DNA of 64,000 bases from Agromyces sp. 3263 (GTDB lineage: Bacteria > Actinomycetota > Actinomycetes > Actinomycetales > Microbacteriaceae). Location of the stretch: positions 1,674,001 through 1,738,000 of the forward strand of contig NZ_JAVDUV010000001.1 of the NCBI RefSeq assembly GCF_031456545.1, in the 5' to 3' direction. The notes under the pieces are model-generated. The model searched no databases, was not told the origin of the DNA, and saw only the letters and a program-made list of their open reading frames with translations. The position numbers were made by a program, and so were the translations under genes. Shown here piece by piece: positions 18,224 to 27,019 of the stretch (position 1 is its first letter; every line of letters starts with the position of its first letter).

Positions 18224-18237
18224 CGTCGCCCCGCGCT

Positions 18238-18876
18238 TCAGGCCCGTCGGTCGTCGACGGGCGCGAACTCGGTGATCAGGCAGCGGTACTCGGGTGCGCC
18301 GCCGTTCGAGCGGAGCTCCCACTCGGCGATGCGGCTCACGACGAATCCGGATGCCGCGGCGAGCCGCTCGAGTGCCTCCGACGACCCGAGTGGCGCGTGC
18401 GCCTCGGCCGGCGAGTGCCCGGGTTCGGGTGCCGGGCCGTGCCACGAGGGGCTGTCGTCGGCGAAGGTCGCCAGTACGAGGCATCCGCCCGGCCTGAGCA
18501 CCCGCCGCCACTCGCGCATCGCGGCCGGAGCATCGGGCACGAGGTGCAGCATCGTGACGCAGGTGACGAGATCCACCGATGCGTCGGGAAGGTCGAGGCT
18601 CGTGGCATCCGCGACCGCGAACTCCGCGTCGGGCAGGGCCGCGCGTGCGACGTCGACCATGCCGGGCGACAGGTCGACGCCCCTGAGGCGCCACGGCCCC
18701 GCCGGCAAGGAGCGGAGCACCAGGCCGGTGCCCGTGCCGACGTCGAGGACATCGCGCACCCCGCCCAGTCGCACGAAGTCGGCGACCGCTTGGGCGAGCC
18801 CGCGGTGCATCGCCGACCCGTCGTACTCGGGTGCACGACGGTCGAACCGGTCGGCCAGCTCTGCAGGCGTCTCCAC
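18238..18876 (-). CDS. Class I SAM-dependent methyltransferase
   Basis: A 212-residue methyltransferase of the UbiE/COQ5-like type 11 group. SAM motif I VLDVGTGTGLVLRSL at about 43-57, motif II acidic LRGVDLSPGMVDVAR, then ADATSLDLPDASVDLVTCVTMLHLV and the RVLRPGGCLVLATF motif. The substrate is unknown; proteins of this group modify small molecules. Converges with cca (14 bases apart) and is divergent from rpsF. The ATG at 18876 gives METPAELADRFDRRAPEYD, a typical start. Confidence 0.85.
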   Translation of the reverse strand: METPAELADRFDRRAPEYDGSAMHRGLAQAVADFVRLGGVRDVLDVGTGTGLVLRSLPAGPWRLRGVDLSPGMVDVARAALPDAEFAVADATSLDLPDASVDLVTCVTMLHLVPDAPAAMREWRRVLRPGGCLVLATFADDSPSWHGPAPEPGHSPAEAHAPLGSSEALERLAAASGFVVSRIAEWELRSNGGAPEYRCLITEFAPVDDRRA

Positions 18877-19015
18877 GAGGCCAGCGTAGGCCCGGCGCCC
18901 GATCTCGGGTCAAGGCCCGGTTCGCGAAGAACGTGAGGAATCCGTTAGACTTTCAAGGTTGCCCGTGCGCCGCGATTGTGCGGCCTCCTCGGAGCGACGT
19001 ATGCACAACCCTCCT

Positions 19016-19034
19016 GCTGCAGAAATACTGCAGC
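19016..19034 (+). promoter_or_regulatory. Hairpin in the rpsF leader, possible S6:S18-binding element
   Basis: GCTGCAG (19016-19022) pairs with CTGCAGC (19028-19034) around AAATA, 30 bases before the rpsF start and followed by CCG. In many bacteria the rpsF leader carries a CCG-containing hairpin bound by the S6:S18 complex. The position fits; the match to that motif is by eye only. The very strong ribosome binding site AAAGGAGGTG at 19046-19055 follows. TAGACT at 18946-18951 could be the -10 box. Confidence 0.4.
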
Positions 19035-19063
19035 CGTTTGAGTCCAAAGGAGGTGGGTTAGTC

Positions 19064-19477
19064 ATGCACCAGTACGAGCTGATGGTCATCCTCGATCCCG
19101 AGATCGACGAGCGCACCGTTGCTCCCAGCCTTGACAAGTTCCTCAACGTCATCCGAAACGATGGCGGCACTGTCGACAAGGTCGACATCTGGGGACGTCG
19201 TCGCCTGGCCTACGAGATCAACAAGAAGAACGAGGGCATCTACGCCGTCGTCGACTTCACCGCCGAGTCCAAGACCACCAATGAGCTCGACCGCCAGCTG
19301 AACCTCAGCGAGGCCGTCATGCGCACCAAGGTGCTCCGCGCCGAAGAGGCCATCGCCCAGGTCGCCGCTCACGCGAAGGCCCAGGAGGAGAAGGCTGCCA
19401 AGAAGGCCGCCGCTTCCGCCAAGGCCGGCGCGAAGGCTGCTGCCGCCGCGAAGGCCCCCGCCTCGAAGGACGCCTAG
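19064..19477 (+). CDS. rpsF: 30S ribosomal protein S6
   Basis: Small-subunit ribosomal protein that pairs with S18. Residues 1-96 are a normal S6 ([18 protein letters not shown], then [10 protein letters not shown] and KVLRAEE). A C-terminal tail of about 40 residues follows, made almost only of Ala, Lys and Glu, giving 137 residues where the core needs about 96. The ATG at 19064 is fixed by an excellent ribosome binding site. First gene of rpsF-ssb-rpsR-rplI. Confidence 0.97.
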   Translation: MHQYELMVILDPEIDERTVAPSLDKFLNVIRNDGGTVDKVDIWGRRRLAYEINKKNEGIYAVVDFTAESKTTNELDRQLNLSEAVMRTKVLRAEEAIAQVAAHAKAQEEKAAKKAAASAKAGAKAAAAAKAPASKDA

Positions 19478-19482
19478 TCCTC

Positions 19483-20001
19483 ATGGCCGGCGAGACCATC
19501 ATCACCGTGGTGGGCAACCTCACTGCAGATCCCGAGCTGCGCTACACGCAGAACGGCCTCGCGGTTGCCAACTTCACCATCGCGTCCACTCCTCGCACGT
19601 TCGACCGTCAGGCGAACGACTGGAAGGACGGTGAAGCGCTGTTCCTGCGCGCGAGCTGCTGGCGTGAATTCGCCGAGCACGTCGCCGGTTCACTCACCAA
19701 GGGTTCCCGGGTCATCGCTTCCGGGCGTCTCAAGCAGCGTTCCTACGAGACCAAGGAAGGCGAGAAGCGCACCAGCATCGAGCTGGAGGTCGACGAGATC
19801 GGCCCCTCGCTCCGGTACGCGACCGCCTCGGTCACGCGTGCGCAGTCGAGCCGCGGTGCGGTCGGCGGCGCGGGCGGCTCCTTCGGGGGCGGCCAGTCCG
19901 ACGACGCGTGGGCGCCCAGCGCTCCCGCAGCCCAGTCGGGCGGCGGCGGCGACGTCTGGAACACGCCGGGCACGAGCTACGGCGACGAGACCCCCTTCTA
20001 A
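19483..20001 (+). CDS. ssb: Single-stranded DNA-binding protein
   Basis: A 172-residue SSB. The N-terminal OB fold (about 1-112) has [24 protein letters not shown] and [15 protein letters not shown] disordered Gly/Ser/Ala-rich linker follows and the chain ends in the acidic DETPF tip that recruits replication and repair proteins. It starts 5 bases after the rpsF stop. The S6-SSB-S18-L9 order is standard. Confidence 0.96.
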   Translation: MAGETIITVVGNLTADPELRYTQNGLAVANFTIASTPRTFDRQANDWKDGEALFLRASCWREFAEHVAGSLTKGSRVIASGRLKQRSYETKEGEKRTSIELEVDEIGPSLRYATASVTRAQSSRGAVGGAGGSFGGGQSDDAWAPSAPAAQSGGGGDVWNTPGTSYGDETPF

Positions 20002-20064
20002 TATTCAGCGGGCCGGTCCACGCCTCGAGCACGACCGACTCGCATCCACAAGACAGGAAAACCA

Positions 20065-20325
20065 ATGGCTGGAAAGAGCAGCGGCGACCGCCGCAAGCCG
20101 AGCCGCGGGAAGGGCGCGAAGAACGCCGCCCCGGCGAAGTCGATCAAGGTCGGCGTCATCGACTACAAGGACGTTGCGACCCTTCGCAAGTTCATCTCGG
20201 AGCGCGGGAAGATCCGTGCCCGTCGCATCACCGGTGTCTCCGTGCAGGAGCAGCGCCTCATCGCCCGTGCCGTGAAGAACGCACGTGAGATGGCGCTCCT
20301 CCCCTACTCGGGCTCCGGCCGCTAA
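20065..20325 (+). CDS. rpsR: 30S ribosomal protein S18
   Basis: An 86-residue basic protein with the S18 signature [18 protein letters not shown] and [14 protein letters not shown], ending [11 protein letters not shown]. The zinc-binding cysteines seen in some S18 forms are absent. An AGGAAAACC stretch precedes the ATG. Partner of S6 on the 30S platform; rplI starts 11 bases after the stop. Confidence 0.96.
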   Translation: MAGKSSGDRRKPSRGKGAKNAAPAKSIKVGVIDYKDVATLRKFISERGKIRARRITGVSVQEQRLIARAVKNAREMALLPYSGSGR

Positions 20326-20336
20326 GGAGCACGACA

Positions 20337-20789
20337 ATGGCAAAGGTAATTCTCACGCACGAGGTCACCGGCCTCGGCACCGCCGGCGACGTGGTCGAGG
20401 TCAAGAACGGCTACGCACGCAACTACCTGGTTCCCCAGGGCTTCGCGACGCCGTGGACCCGTGGCGGCGAAAAGCAGGTCGAGCAGATCAAGGCCGCCCG
20501 CACGGCTCGCGAGCTGCACTCCCTCGAGGACGCGCAGGCCCTCAAGGCCAAGCTCGAGTCGACCAAGGTGAAGCTGACGGTCAAGGCCGGCAACGGCGGC
20601 CGCCTCTTCGGCTCGGTCAAGACGGCGGATGTCGCGGCTGCGGTGCAGGCCGCCGGCCTCGGCGAGGTCGACAAGCGCAAGATCGAGATCTCGACGCCGA
20701 TCAAGTCGATCGGCGAGCACGAGGCGACGGTTCGCCTCCGCGACGAGCTCTCCGCCACGATCACCCTCCAGGTGGTCGCCGCGAAGTAG
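20337..20789 (+). CDS. rplI: 50S ribosomal protein L9
   Basis: A 150-residue protein with the L9 N-domain ([34 protein letters not shown]), a long central helix and a C-domain with [11 protein letters not shown]. Full length. Ribosome binding site AAGGAGC 7-8 bases before the ATG. Last gene of the operon; a hairpin terminator lies 18 bases downstream. Confidence 0.97.
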   Translation: MAKVILTHEVTGLGTAGDVVEVKNGYARNYLVPQGFATPWTRGGEKQVEQIKAARTARELHSLEDAQALKAKLESTKVKLTVKAGNGGRLFGSVKTADVAAAVQAAGLGEVDKRKIEISTPIKSIGEHEATVRLRDELSATITLQVVAAK

Positions 20790-20806
20790 TTCGCATCGGC
20801 ACGCAG

Positions 20807-20838
20807 ACGGCGGCTCGGGCTTCGGCTCGGGCCGCCGT
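20807..20838 (+). terminator. Terminator after rplI
   Basis: ACGGCGGC (20807-20814) pairs with GCCGCCGT (20831-20838) around a GC-rich loop, followed by TCTCGTCTTCC. Fits as the end of the rpsF-ssb-rpsR-rplI transcript. Confidence 0.6.
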
Positions 20839-21020
20839 TCTCGTCTTCCGGAGGACCGTCGCGCGGGCGGCACGGTCGGGCCGCCGGTGCCCGCGTTCGG
20901 AGCGTCGTCCGACGCCCGACCGTCCCCCTCGACGACCGGGTTCCCCCAGGTACTGCCCGCACCGGTCTACCACTCCGGAGCACTCGCCCGCAAGCTGAGC
21001 TTCGGAGTTTCCTGAGATGG

Positions 21021-21217
21021 TTGTGCACAGGTGTGCATGCGGCATCCGTGGACTTCTGAAGAAGTTTTCCCCCACAGGTGTGGAAACAGGGAATGCCTGA
21101 TCGATGCGGAATTCAACTCGTGTAATTCACAAGAATTCCACAGTTCTCCACAGGCTGGGTGCACAGCTTCCGCGGCGTTTCGCCCAGATTGTCCCCAGAC
21201 TTATCCACAGGCTGGGT
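21021..21217. promoter_or_regulatory. DnaA-box-like cluster upstream of dnaB
   Basis: Part of a 570-bp gap between rplI and dnaB that is AT-richer than its surroundings. It holds a perfect DnaA box TTATCCACA at 21201-21209, a one-mismatch box TTCTCCACA at 21144-21152, TTGTGCACA at 21021-21029 and further TCCACAG-like pieces (near 21072 and 21137). The two best boxes lie in a 17-base direct repeat, TTNTCCACAGGCTGGGT, 57 bases apart. Binding by DnaA is inferred from sequence only. Confidence 0.6.
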
Positions 21218-21361
21218 TGTGCTGTGGGCGGGGCTTCCATATCGTGAAGCAGCGTCCGAATCAGCGGGTGTTACCCGGCCCGCGATCACAATGTCGGCTC
21301 CTCCCATCACACTGAGGAGTGGGCGCTTTGCATGCCCGAAGACCACTGGGAGGTCATTGAG

Positions 21362-22732
21362 TTGTCGATCGCGCACATCGGACTCGCCGAGCCGCACGAC
21401 GACGGTGACCGCCGGGGTGAACGCACACCGCCGCACGACCTCCTGGCCGAGCAGAGCGCCCTCGGCGGCATGATGCTCTCGAAGGACGCGGTGGCCGACG
21501 TCATCGAGACCGTGCGCGGCGTCGACTTCTACGTGCCGAAGCACGAGGTCGTCTTCAACGCCATCCTCACGCTGTACTCGCACGGCGAACCGACCGATGT
21601 GATCGCCGTCACCGACGAGCTCACGAAGACCGGCGAACTGCAGCGCGCCGGCGGCGTCGAGTACCTGCACACCCTCACCAGCCTCGTGCCGACCGCCGCC
21701 AACGCGGGGTACTACGCCTCCATCGTCGCCGAGCGCGCACTGCTGCGACGCCTGGTGGAGGCGGGCACCCGCATCGTGCAGATGGGCTACGCCGGCGAGG
21801 GCGAGGTCACCGAGCTCGTCAACCACGCCCAAGCCGAGATCTACGGCGTCACCGGCTCCACCGAGAGCGAAGACTACGTGCCGCTCACCGAGGCCGTCAC
21901 CGCGGCCATCGACGAGATCGAGGCCGCCAAGCACACCGACGGCAAGTTCACCGGGGTGCCCACCGGCTTCGCCGACCTCGACGACTTGACCAACGGCTTC
22001 CATCCCGGGCAGATGATCATCGTCGCGGCGCGTCCCGCGATGGGAAAGTCCACGCTCGCGCTCGACTTCGCGCGCGCCGCCTCCATCGGCCACGACCTGC
22101 CGTCGATCTTCTTCTCGCTGGAGATGGGCAAGAGCGAGATCGCGATGCGCCTGCTCTCGGCCGAGGCATCCGTGCCCCTCCAGATGATGCGCAAGGGCAC
22201 CGTCGACTCCCGCGACTGGACGACCATCGCGGCGACCCGTGGCCGCATCAACGACGCGCCGCTCTACATCGACGACTCGCCCAACATGACCCTCGTCGAG
22301 ATCCGGGCGAAGTGCCGGCGGCTCAAGCAGCGCGTGGGCCTGAAGATGGTCATCATCGACTACCTGCAGCTCATGACGAGCGGAAAGCGCGTCGAGAGCC
22401 GTCAGCAGGAGGTGTCGGAGTTCTCGCGTGCGCTGAAGCTGCTCGCCAAGGAGCTGCAGGTGCCGGTGCTGGCGCTCTCCCAGCTGAACCGCGGCCCCGA
22501 GCAGCGCGCCGACAAGATGCCGGCGCTCTCCGACCTGCGAGAGTCGGGCTCGATCGAGCAGGACGCCGACATGGTGATCCTGCTGCACCGCGAGTCGGCC
22601 TACGAGCGCGACAGCCCTCGCGCAGGCGAGGCCGACCTCATCGTGGCGAAGCACCGGAACGGTCCCACCCGCACCATCACCGTGGCGTTCCACGGGCACT
22701 TCTCGCGGTTCACCGACATGGTGCAGGTCTAG
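21362..22732 (+). CDS. dnaB: Replicative DNA helicase DnaB
   Basis: Hexameric 5'-3' helicase of the replication fork. The 456-residue protein has the N-terminal DnaB domain (PPHDLLAEQSALGGMMLSKDA), a linker, and the RecA-like C-domain with Walker A ARPAMGKST (about 223-231), SLEMGKSE, Walker B VIIDYLQLM and the RESGSIEQDADMV element. No intein is present. The start is taken as TTG 21362 (giving MSIAHIGLAEP) because GGGAGG lies 8 bases before it and family members begin this way; ATG 21332 is in frame but has a poorly spaced binding site. Confidence 0.95.
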   Translation: MSIAHIGLAEPHDDGDRRGERTPPHDLLAEQSALGGMMLSKDAVADVIETVRGVDFYVPKHEVVFNAILTLYSHGEPTDVIAVTDELTKTGELQRAGGVEYLHTLTSLVPTAANAGYYASIVAERALLRRLVEAGTRIVQMGYAGEGEVTELVNHAQAEIYGVTGSTESEDYVPLTEAVTAAIDEIEAAKHTDGKFTGVPTGFADLDDLTNGFHPGQMIIVAARPAMGKSTLALDFARAASIGHDLPSIFFSLEMGKSEIAMRLLSAEASVPLQMMRKGTVDSRDWTTIAATRGRINDAPLYIDDSPNMTLVEIRAKCRRLKQRVGLKMVIIDYLQLMTSGKRVESRQQEVSEFSRALKLLAKELQVPVLALSQLNRGPEQRADKMPALSDLRESGSIEQDADMVILLHRESAYERDSPRAGEADLIVAKHRNGPTRTITVAFHGHFSRFTDMVQV

Positions 22733-22748
22733 CTCCCGAGCAGGGTGC

Positions 22749-23195
22749 ATGAGCGCCATGCCGACCTGGCTCGAGATCCTGCTCGGCGTCGTCGGGGGGC
22801 TGGTGCTGCTCTGGGGCGCGCTCATCATCGCGCTCGTCATCCAGTACCGACGCACCGGCCGAAGCATCGACTGGCGCGAGGTGGCCCGTCTCGCCCCCGA
22901 TGTCGTGCGACTCATCACCCGCCTCGCCAAGGACCGGACGGTGCCACGCGGTACTCGCTGGTGGCTCATCGGGTTGCTCGCCTACCTGTTGATGCCGATC
23001 GACCTGGTCCCCGACTTCATTCCGGTGATCGGGTACCTCGACGACGCCATCATCGTCGCCGTCGCCCTCCGCTTCGCGGTCAAGCACGCCGGCGTGGAGG
23101 CGCTGCAGCGGAACTGGCCCGGCACGCCTGCCGGGCTTGCCGGGCTGCTCGCCATCACGGGAGCCAAGCCCCGAGGCGGGTCAGCGGGCGCCTGA
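22749..23195 (+). CDS. YkvA-like small membrane protein (DUF1232)
   Basis: A 148-residue protein. An N-terminal TM at about residues 8-30 is followed by a DUF1232 domain (RWWLIGLLAYLLMPIDLVPDFIPVIGYLDDAIIV), whose hydrophobic loop is characteristic. Function of the family is unknown. It starts 16 bases after dnaB and is probably co-transcribed with it. A second start at the ATG 9 bases downstream (MPTWLEIL) is possible. Confidence 0.85.
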   Translation: MSAMPTWLEILLGVVGGLVLLWGALIIALVIQYRRTGRSIDWREVARLAPDVVRLITRLAKDRTVPRGTRWWLIGLLAYLLMPIDLVPDFIPVIGYLDDAIIVAVALRFAVKHAGVEALQRNWPGTPAGLAGLLAITGAKPRGGSAGA

Positions 23196-23337
23196 GTCGA
23201 CGTGCCCCGATCGCGTCCGAGCGCGTGCGCAACCCCCTGTCGTGCATCCGAATGCTGCGAATAGCGTGGCACGAGGCGCCGCGTCCTTCGCTGGAATAGG
23301 GCACCGCCGCGCGCCGTGCGAGGTAGAGGAGCCTTCG

Positions 23338-25278
23338 ATGAAGAAGTCCCGTGGAATCCGGATGATCGCCCTGGCCGTGTTCACATCGCTGCTCGCGATT
23401 GCCGCTCCCGCCGGGATCGCCGCAGCCGGCACGGCCCAGGCTCCGCCGACCATCGAGCGCCGAGGTGGCAACCCCGGCAGCTACACGAATCCGCTCACGC
23501 CGCAGATTCCCGGGGACGGAGTCGTCGAGAGCTGCGCCGACCCGACGGTGCTGCACGGCCAGCGCCCGGGTGACACCACCTGGTACCTGTACTGCACGAC
23601 GGATCCCCTGAACGACGAGGACGTCGACGCGAACGGCGCCCCGATCTTCCGTCGCGTGCCGGTCATGACCTCGGAGAACCTCGTCGATTGGACCTACGTG
23701 GGCGAGTCGTTCACGGACCTCCCGAGCTGGGCGGAGCCTGGAGCGGCGCTCTGGGCGCCCGAGGTCGTCTACTCGAGCACCTTCGACCAGTACTACATGT
23801 TCGTCGTGGTGACGAATACGACGAGCGCGGTGAGCGGCGTCGACGGGTGCGCAAGCGACAGCGCCATCGGCGTTGCGACGAGCGCGGATCCGACCGGCCC
23901 GTGGACCTTCTCCAACACGCCGGTCGTGGCACCGCGCCAGAACGGCGATGGCTGCAACTTCCTGTGGACCTACGATCCCGATGTGCTCGGCGACACCATC
24001 ACCGACTCGGGCATCCTTTACTACGGCAGCTACTACGGCGGAATCTTCGGCACGTCGCTCCAGCTCACGGAGGACGGCGCGACGGCCGACACCGCCGGCG
24101 CCACCATGGTGGCGATCGACAACAAGTACGAGGGCGCGAACGTCATCGAGAAGGACGGCTACTACTACCTGTTCGTCTCGGCGACCAACTGCTGCAACGG
24201 CGCATTGACCGGCTACAGCGTGTTCGTGGGCCGATCGACCGGCCCGTTCGGCCCGTTCGTGGACCGAGAGGGCGTCTCGCTCCTCGCCGAGAACACCGGC
24301 GGCACGCCGTTCCTCACGATGAACGGCAACCGTTGGGTCGGAACCGGCCACAACACCGTGTTCCAGGACGCGAACGGCGATTGGTGGACGATCTACCACG
24401 CCGTCGACCAGCAGGACCCGTTCTTCGCCTTCGATCCCGGGTTCACCAAGCGTCCCGCGTTGCTCGACGCGATCGACTGGGTCGACGGATGGCCCACGGT
24501 GAACGGTGGTGCAGGGGCATCCGACGACCGGCAACCGGCCCCCGCCGGGCAACCGGGCCAGGACTCCCGCCATCGCTACCAGCCCGTCGCCACGCAGGAG
24601 CCGAAGCGCGAGCTGCCCGAGTACTCCGACGAGTTCGACGGAGACACGCTCGACGACGCGTGGACCTGGCAGCGCGCCGACGTCGCGCCGACGGCGACGG
24701 TGTCCGGCGGCGTGCTGCGCCTTCCCATTCAGGCAGCCGACCTCTACGTCGACGTCGACACCGCGGCGGTCCTCCTCCGCGAGGCCCCGAAGGGCGACTT
24801 CGTCGTCGAGACGAAGGTGCGCATGGACGTGCCCGGCGGATGCTGCTTCAACTACGCGCAGGCAGGAATGCTGGTGTATGCGAGCGACGACGCCTACATC
24901 AAGCTCACCGAGACGGCCATCTGGAACACCCGGCAGACCGAGTTCGCGAAGGAGATCCCCGTGGCACCGGAAGGCTGGGCACGCTACGGCAATACTGTGG
25001 TGGGCCCTCCGGGCGACGACTGGACCTACCTGCGGATCGTCGTGCAACGCCTCTCGGGCACCGAGCGACCAGAGGCGGGCGGCGACACCCACGAGTACAC
25101 GGCGTACACGAGTCGGGACGGTCAGACGTGGGTGAAGGGCGGCACGTGGACCCACTCGCTCGGTGACGACATGCAGATCGCCCTGGTCGCCTACGGTCTC
25201 CAGGATGCATCGCTGCAGCTGACGGCCGAATTCGACTACGTGCGAGTGTCCACGGTGAAGGAGCGCCCGCGGGGCTAG
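23338..25278 (+). CDS. Secreted glycoside hydrolase family 43 protein
   Basis: A 646-residue exported enzyme. A Sec signal peptide covers residues 1-31. The five-bladed propeller domain (about 50-400) shows the GH43 acid triad in context: D68 (CADPT), D213 (TYDPD) and E265 (YEGAN). A linker rich in Pro, Gln and Arg (about 395-425) leads to a C-terminal jelly-roll domain (430-640, from YSDEFDGDTLDDAWTW) like those of beta-xylosidases and arabinanases. Likely substrate is an arabinose- or xylose-containing polysaccharide. AGAGGAG precedes the ATG. No lipobox or sorting signal is seen. Its stop overlaps the stop of the convergent reductase gene. Confidence 0.87.
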   Translation: MKKSRGIRMIALAVFTSLLAIAAPAGIAAAGTAQAPPTIERRGGNPGSYTNPLTPQIPGDGVVESCADPTVLHGQRPGDTTWYLYCTTDPLNDEDVDANGAPIFRRVPVMTSENLVDWTYVGESFTDLPSWAEPGAALWAPEVVYSSTFDQYYMFVVVTNTTSAVSGVDGCASDSAIGVATSADPTGPWTFSNTPVVAPRQNGDGCNFLWTYDPDVLGDTITDSGILYYGSYYGGIFGTSLQLTEDGATADTAGATMVAIDNKYEGANVIEKDGYYYLFVSATNCCNGALTGYSVFVGRSTGPFGPFVDREGVSLLAENTGGTPFLTMNGNRWVGTGHNTVFQDANGDWWTIYHAVDQQDPFFAFDPGFTKRPALLDAIDWVDGWPTVNGGAGASDDRQPAPAGQPGQDSRHRYQPVATQEPKRELPEYSDEFDGDTLDDAWTWQRADVAPTATVSGGVLRLPIQAADLYVDVDTAAVLLREAPKGDFVVETKVRMDVPGGCCFNYAQAGMLVYASDDAYIKLTETAIWNTRQTEFAKEIPVAPEGWARYGNTVVGPPGDDWTYLRIVVQRLSGTERPEAGGDTHEYTAYTSRDGQTWVKGGTWTHSLGDDMQIALVAYGLQDASLQLTAEFDYVRVSTVKERPRG

Positions 25279-25889
25279 GACACCGGGTCGACCCTCCAGC
25301 GCATCAGCACGTTCCCCGATTCCTGCCACGCACGGGTCTCCAGGAGCTTCAGCGCGATCGGGGGCCGCGAGTCGAAGAGGGAGACGCCGCCGCCGCCGAT
25401 CAGCGGGAAGGTGACGAGCTGCAACTCGTCGACGAGCCCGGCCCGCATCAGGTCGTTCCACAGGACGCGGCCGAGCAGGATCAGGATGCCACGTCCGTCC
25501 GCCTGCTTGAGTGACGCGACCTCCTGGCGCGCATCGGCGACCGCGACGATCCGCGTCCGCTCGTACGGCTCTAGGTCGGCCGAGGTGACGGTGTCGGACA
25601 CGATGACCTTCTCCACCCGGTCGAACAGCTCGGCGAACCGTCGCCGGATCGCGGTGGCGTCGGGGTCCCGGCGAACGCCGGCCCAGTACTCGAGGTTGCC
25701 GAGCGACGACCGCCGTCCCGAGAGCAGGAGCGTGTCCGCGGCGGCGAGCAGGCTCGTGGTGTGGTGATCGAACGTGTCGACCCCGTGGTAGTCGGGGTGC
25801 TGGTGCTCGAAGAACGAGACGATGTCGTGGTCGTCGTCCTCGTACCGTCCGTCGACGGTGACGAAATTGCAGACGGTCAGCGTGCGCAT
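25275..25889 (-). CDS. RibD C-terminal/dihydrofolate-reductase-fold family protein
   Basis: A 204-residue protein of the DHFR-like family found in many actinobacteria (MRTLTVCNFVTVDGRYEDDDHD...), with LLSGRRSSLGN, VIVSDTVTSADLEP and a GRGILILLGRVLWNDLMRAGLVDELQL block corresponding to the NADPH-binding end of RibD. The substrate is unknown; this group is not the housekeeping DHFR. The gene converges on the GH43 gene with a 4-base overlap of the stops, and the LysR gene lies 57 bases upstream on the same strand. Confidence 0.82.
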   Translation of the reverse strand: MRTLTVCNFVTVDGRYEDDDHDIVSFFEHQHPDYHGVDTFDHHTTSLLAAADTLLLSGRRSSLGNLEYWAGVRRDPDATAIRRRFAELFDRVEKVIVSDTVTSADLEPYERTRIVAVADARQEVASLKQADGRGILILLGRVLWNDLMRAGLVDELQLVTFPLIGGGGVSLFDSRPPIALKLLETRAWQESGNVLMRWRVDPVS

Positions 25890-25946
25890 GAGGGCAACGC
25901 TAGCGGTGGCCCATCACCGGGTGCGACGCAGGTTCCTCGCGTTCGA

Positions 25947-26837
25947 TCAGACGGTGTCCGCTGACGCACCCGTTGCCTGCGCCGCGTCGGTGAACGCGCG
26001 GACGATCGGGGCAGTTCGACCGCGCCGACGGATCAGCGCCCACCGCACCGGCGCGGCATCGCCGAAGGGGATGTACTCCACGCCCGGCCACGGGAAGTAG
26101 CGCCGTCCCTCGTCGGGGACGGGACAGACGACGTGGCCGGAGGCCACGAGGGCGAGGAGTTCCGGGTACGTCGAGACCTGCCCCGCACGTGGGATCGGCC
26201 GCCCCGAAGGAGTGGAGAAGGGGACGACGCCCGACAACCAGTCCGCCGACCCCGCGATGGCCGGCACCGCGAAGTCGGCGAGCTCCTCCAAGTCGACCGA
26301 GGAACGACCCGCGAGCGGTCCTCGCGAGGAGACGATCAGGTTGAGCGGCTCCTCGCGCAGCACGCAGGCCACGGCCAGGTCGGGTTCGTCGACAGGCAGC
26401 CATGCGGTCACGAGATCCACCTCGCCCCGGCGGAGCAGGTCGAACGGGTCGGTGAAGAACACCTCGCGGAAGCGGACCTCGGCGAACGGATGCGACGCCC
26501 GGAACGTGTCGAGCACGGGCGCGAGGTCGTGCACCTGTGCGCCCATGGCGCCGATCGTGACGGTGCCCACCGATTGACGAGCGAGTGCCGTGGCAGCAGC
26601 GACGGAGTGCTGGATGCCGTCGAAAGCCGGCCGGAGGCCCTCGAGCAGGACCTCCCCCACCTGGGTGAGCTCGACACGCCGGCTCGTGCGGGTGAACAGC
26701 GGCGCGCCGATGGCGGTCTCCTGGACGCGGATGGCGTGACTGACGCGCGACACCGAGACGTGCAGGCGCTCGGCGGTGCGACCGAAATGCAGTTCGTCGG
26801 CGAGCGTGAGGAAGATCTCGATCTCGCGAAGCTCCAT
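25947..26837 (-). CDS. LysR-family transcriptional regulator
   Basis: A 296-residue LTTR. N-terminal winged helix (MELREIEIFLTLADELHFGRTAERLHVSVSRVSHAIR, residues 1-37 and on to about 65), then a periplasmic-binding-like effector domain from about 90 to 285. It regulates either the neighbouring reductase gene or the divergent PadR operon; the sequence does not decide. The ATG at 26837 has GGAGGGAGGG just upstream. Confidence 0.88.
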   Translation of the reverse strand: MELREIEIFLTLADELHFGRTAERLHVSVSRVSHAIRVQETAIGAPLFTRTSRRVELTQVGEVLLEGLRPAFDGIQHSVAAATALARQSVGTVTIGAMGAQVHDLAPVLDTFRASHPFAEVRFREVFFTDPFDLLRRGEVDLVTAWLPVDEPDLAVACVLREEPLNLIVSSRGPLAGRSSVDLEELADFAVPAIAGSADWLSGVVPFSTPSGRPIPRAGQVSTYPELLALVASGHVVCPVPDEGRRYFPWPGVEYIPFGDAAPVRWALIRRRGRTAPIVRAFTDAAQATGASADTV

Positions 26838-26944
26838 CGCCCTCCCTCCATCGTGAACCCAGAGGTCAACGAGCGTACCGCGATCGCTCGTTGATCCGCG
26901 TCTCGACGCCGATCAGGCTGGACGTGGCCGCCGATCGGTATTCA

Positions 26945-26997
26945 GTGTTGCTATCTACCGGTACTTGTGCTTACTATGTACCGGTAGTCAGCAACAC
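26945..26997. promoter_or_regulatory. Large inverted repeat overlapping the padR promoter
   Basis: GTGTTGCTATCTACCGGTA (26945-26963) is repeated inverted at 26979-26997 with two mismatches and a 15-base spacer. Each arm contains the small palindrome TACCGGTA. The arms enclose a good promoter: -35 TTGCTA at 26949-26954 and -10 TACTAT at 26972-26977 with 17 bases between. The padR ATG is 23 bases past the repeat. This is the layout of a self-repressed PadR operator. Confidence 0.8.
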
Positions 26998-27019
26998 CGA
27001 GTAGTTGAAGGAGGGGTTC

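Noticed and set aside
16706..18913. 735-codon minus-strand frame across cca and the methyltransferase
   Set aside because: Arginine-rich shadow of the CCA nucleotidyltransferase; both real genes have clear motifs in other frames.
23155..25461. Antisense 768-codon frame opposite the GH43 gene
   Set aside because: Same shadow effect; its product is Arg/Val/Gly/His-rich with no recognised domain, whereas the plus frame has signal peptide and catalytic triad.
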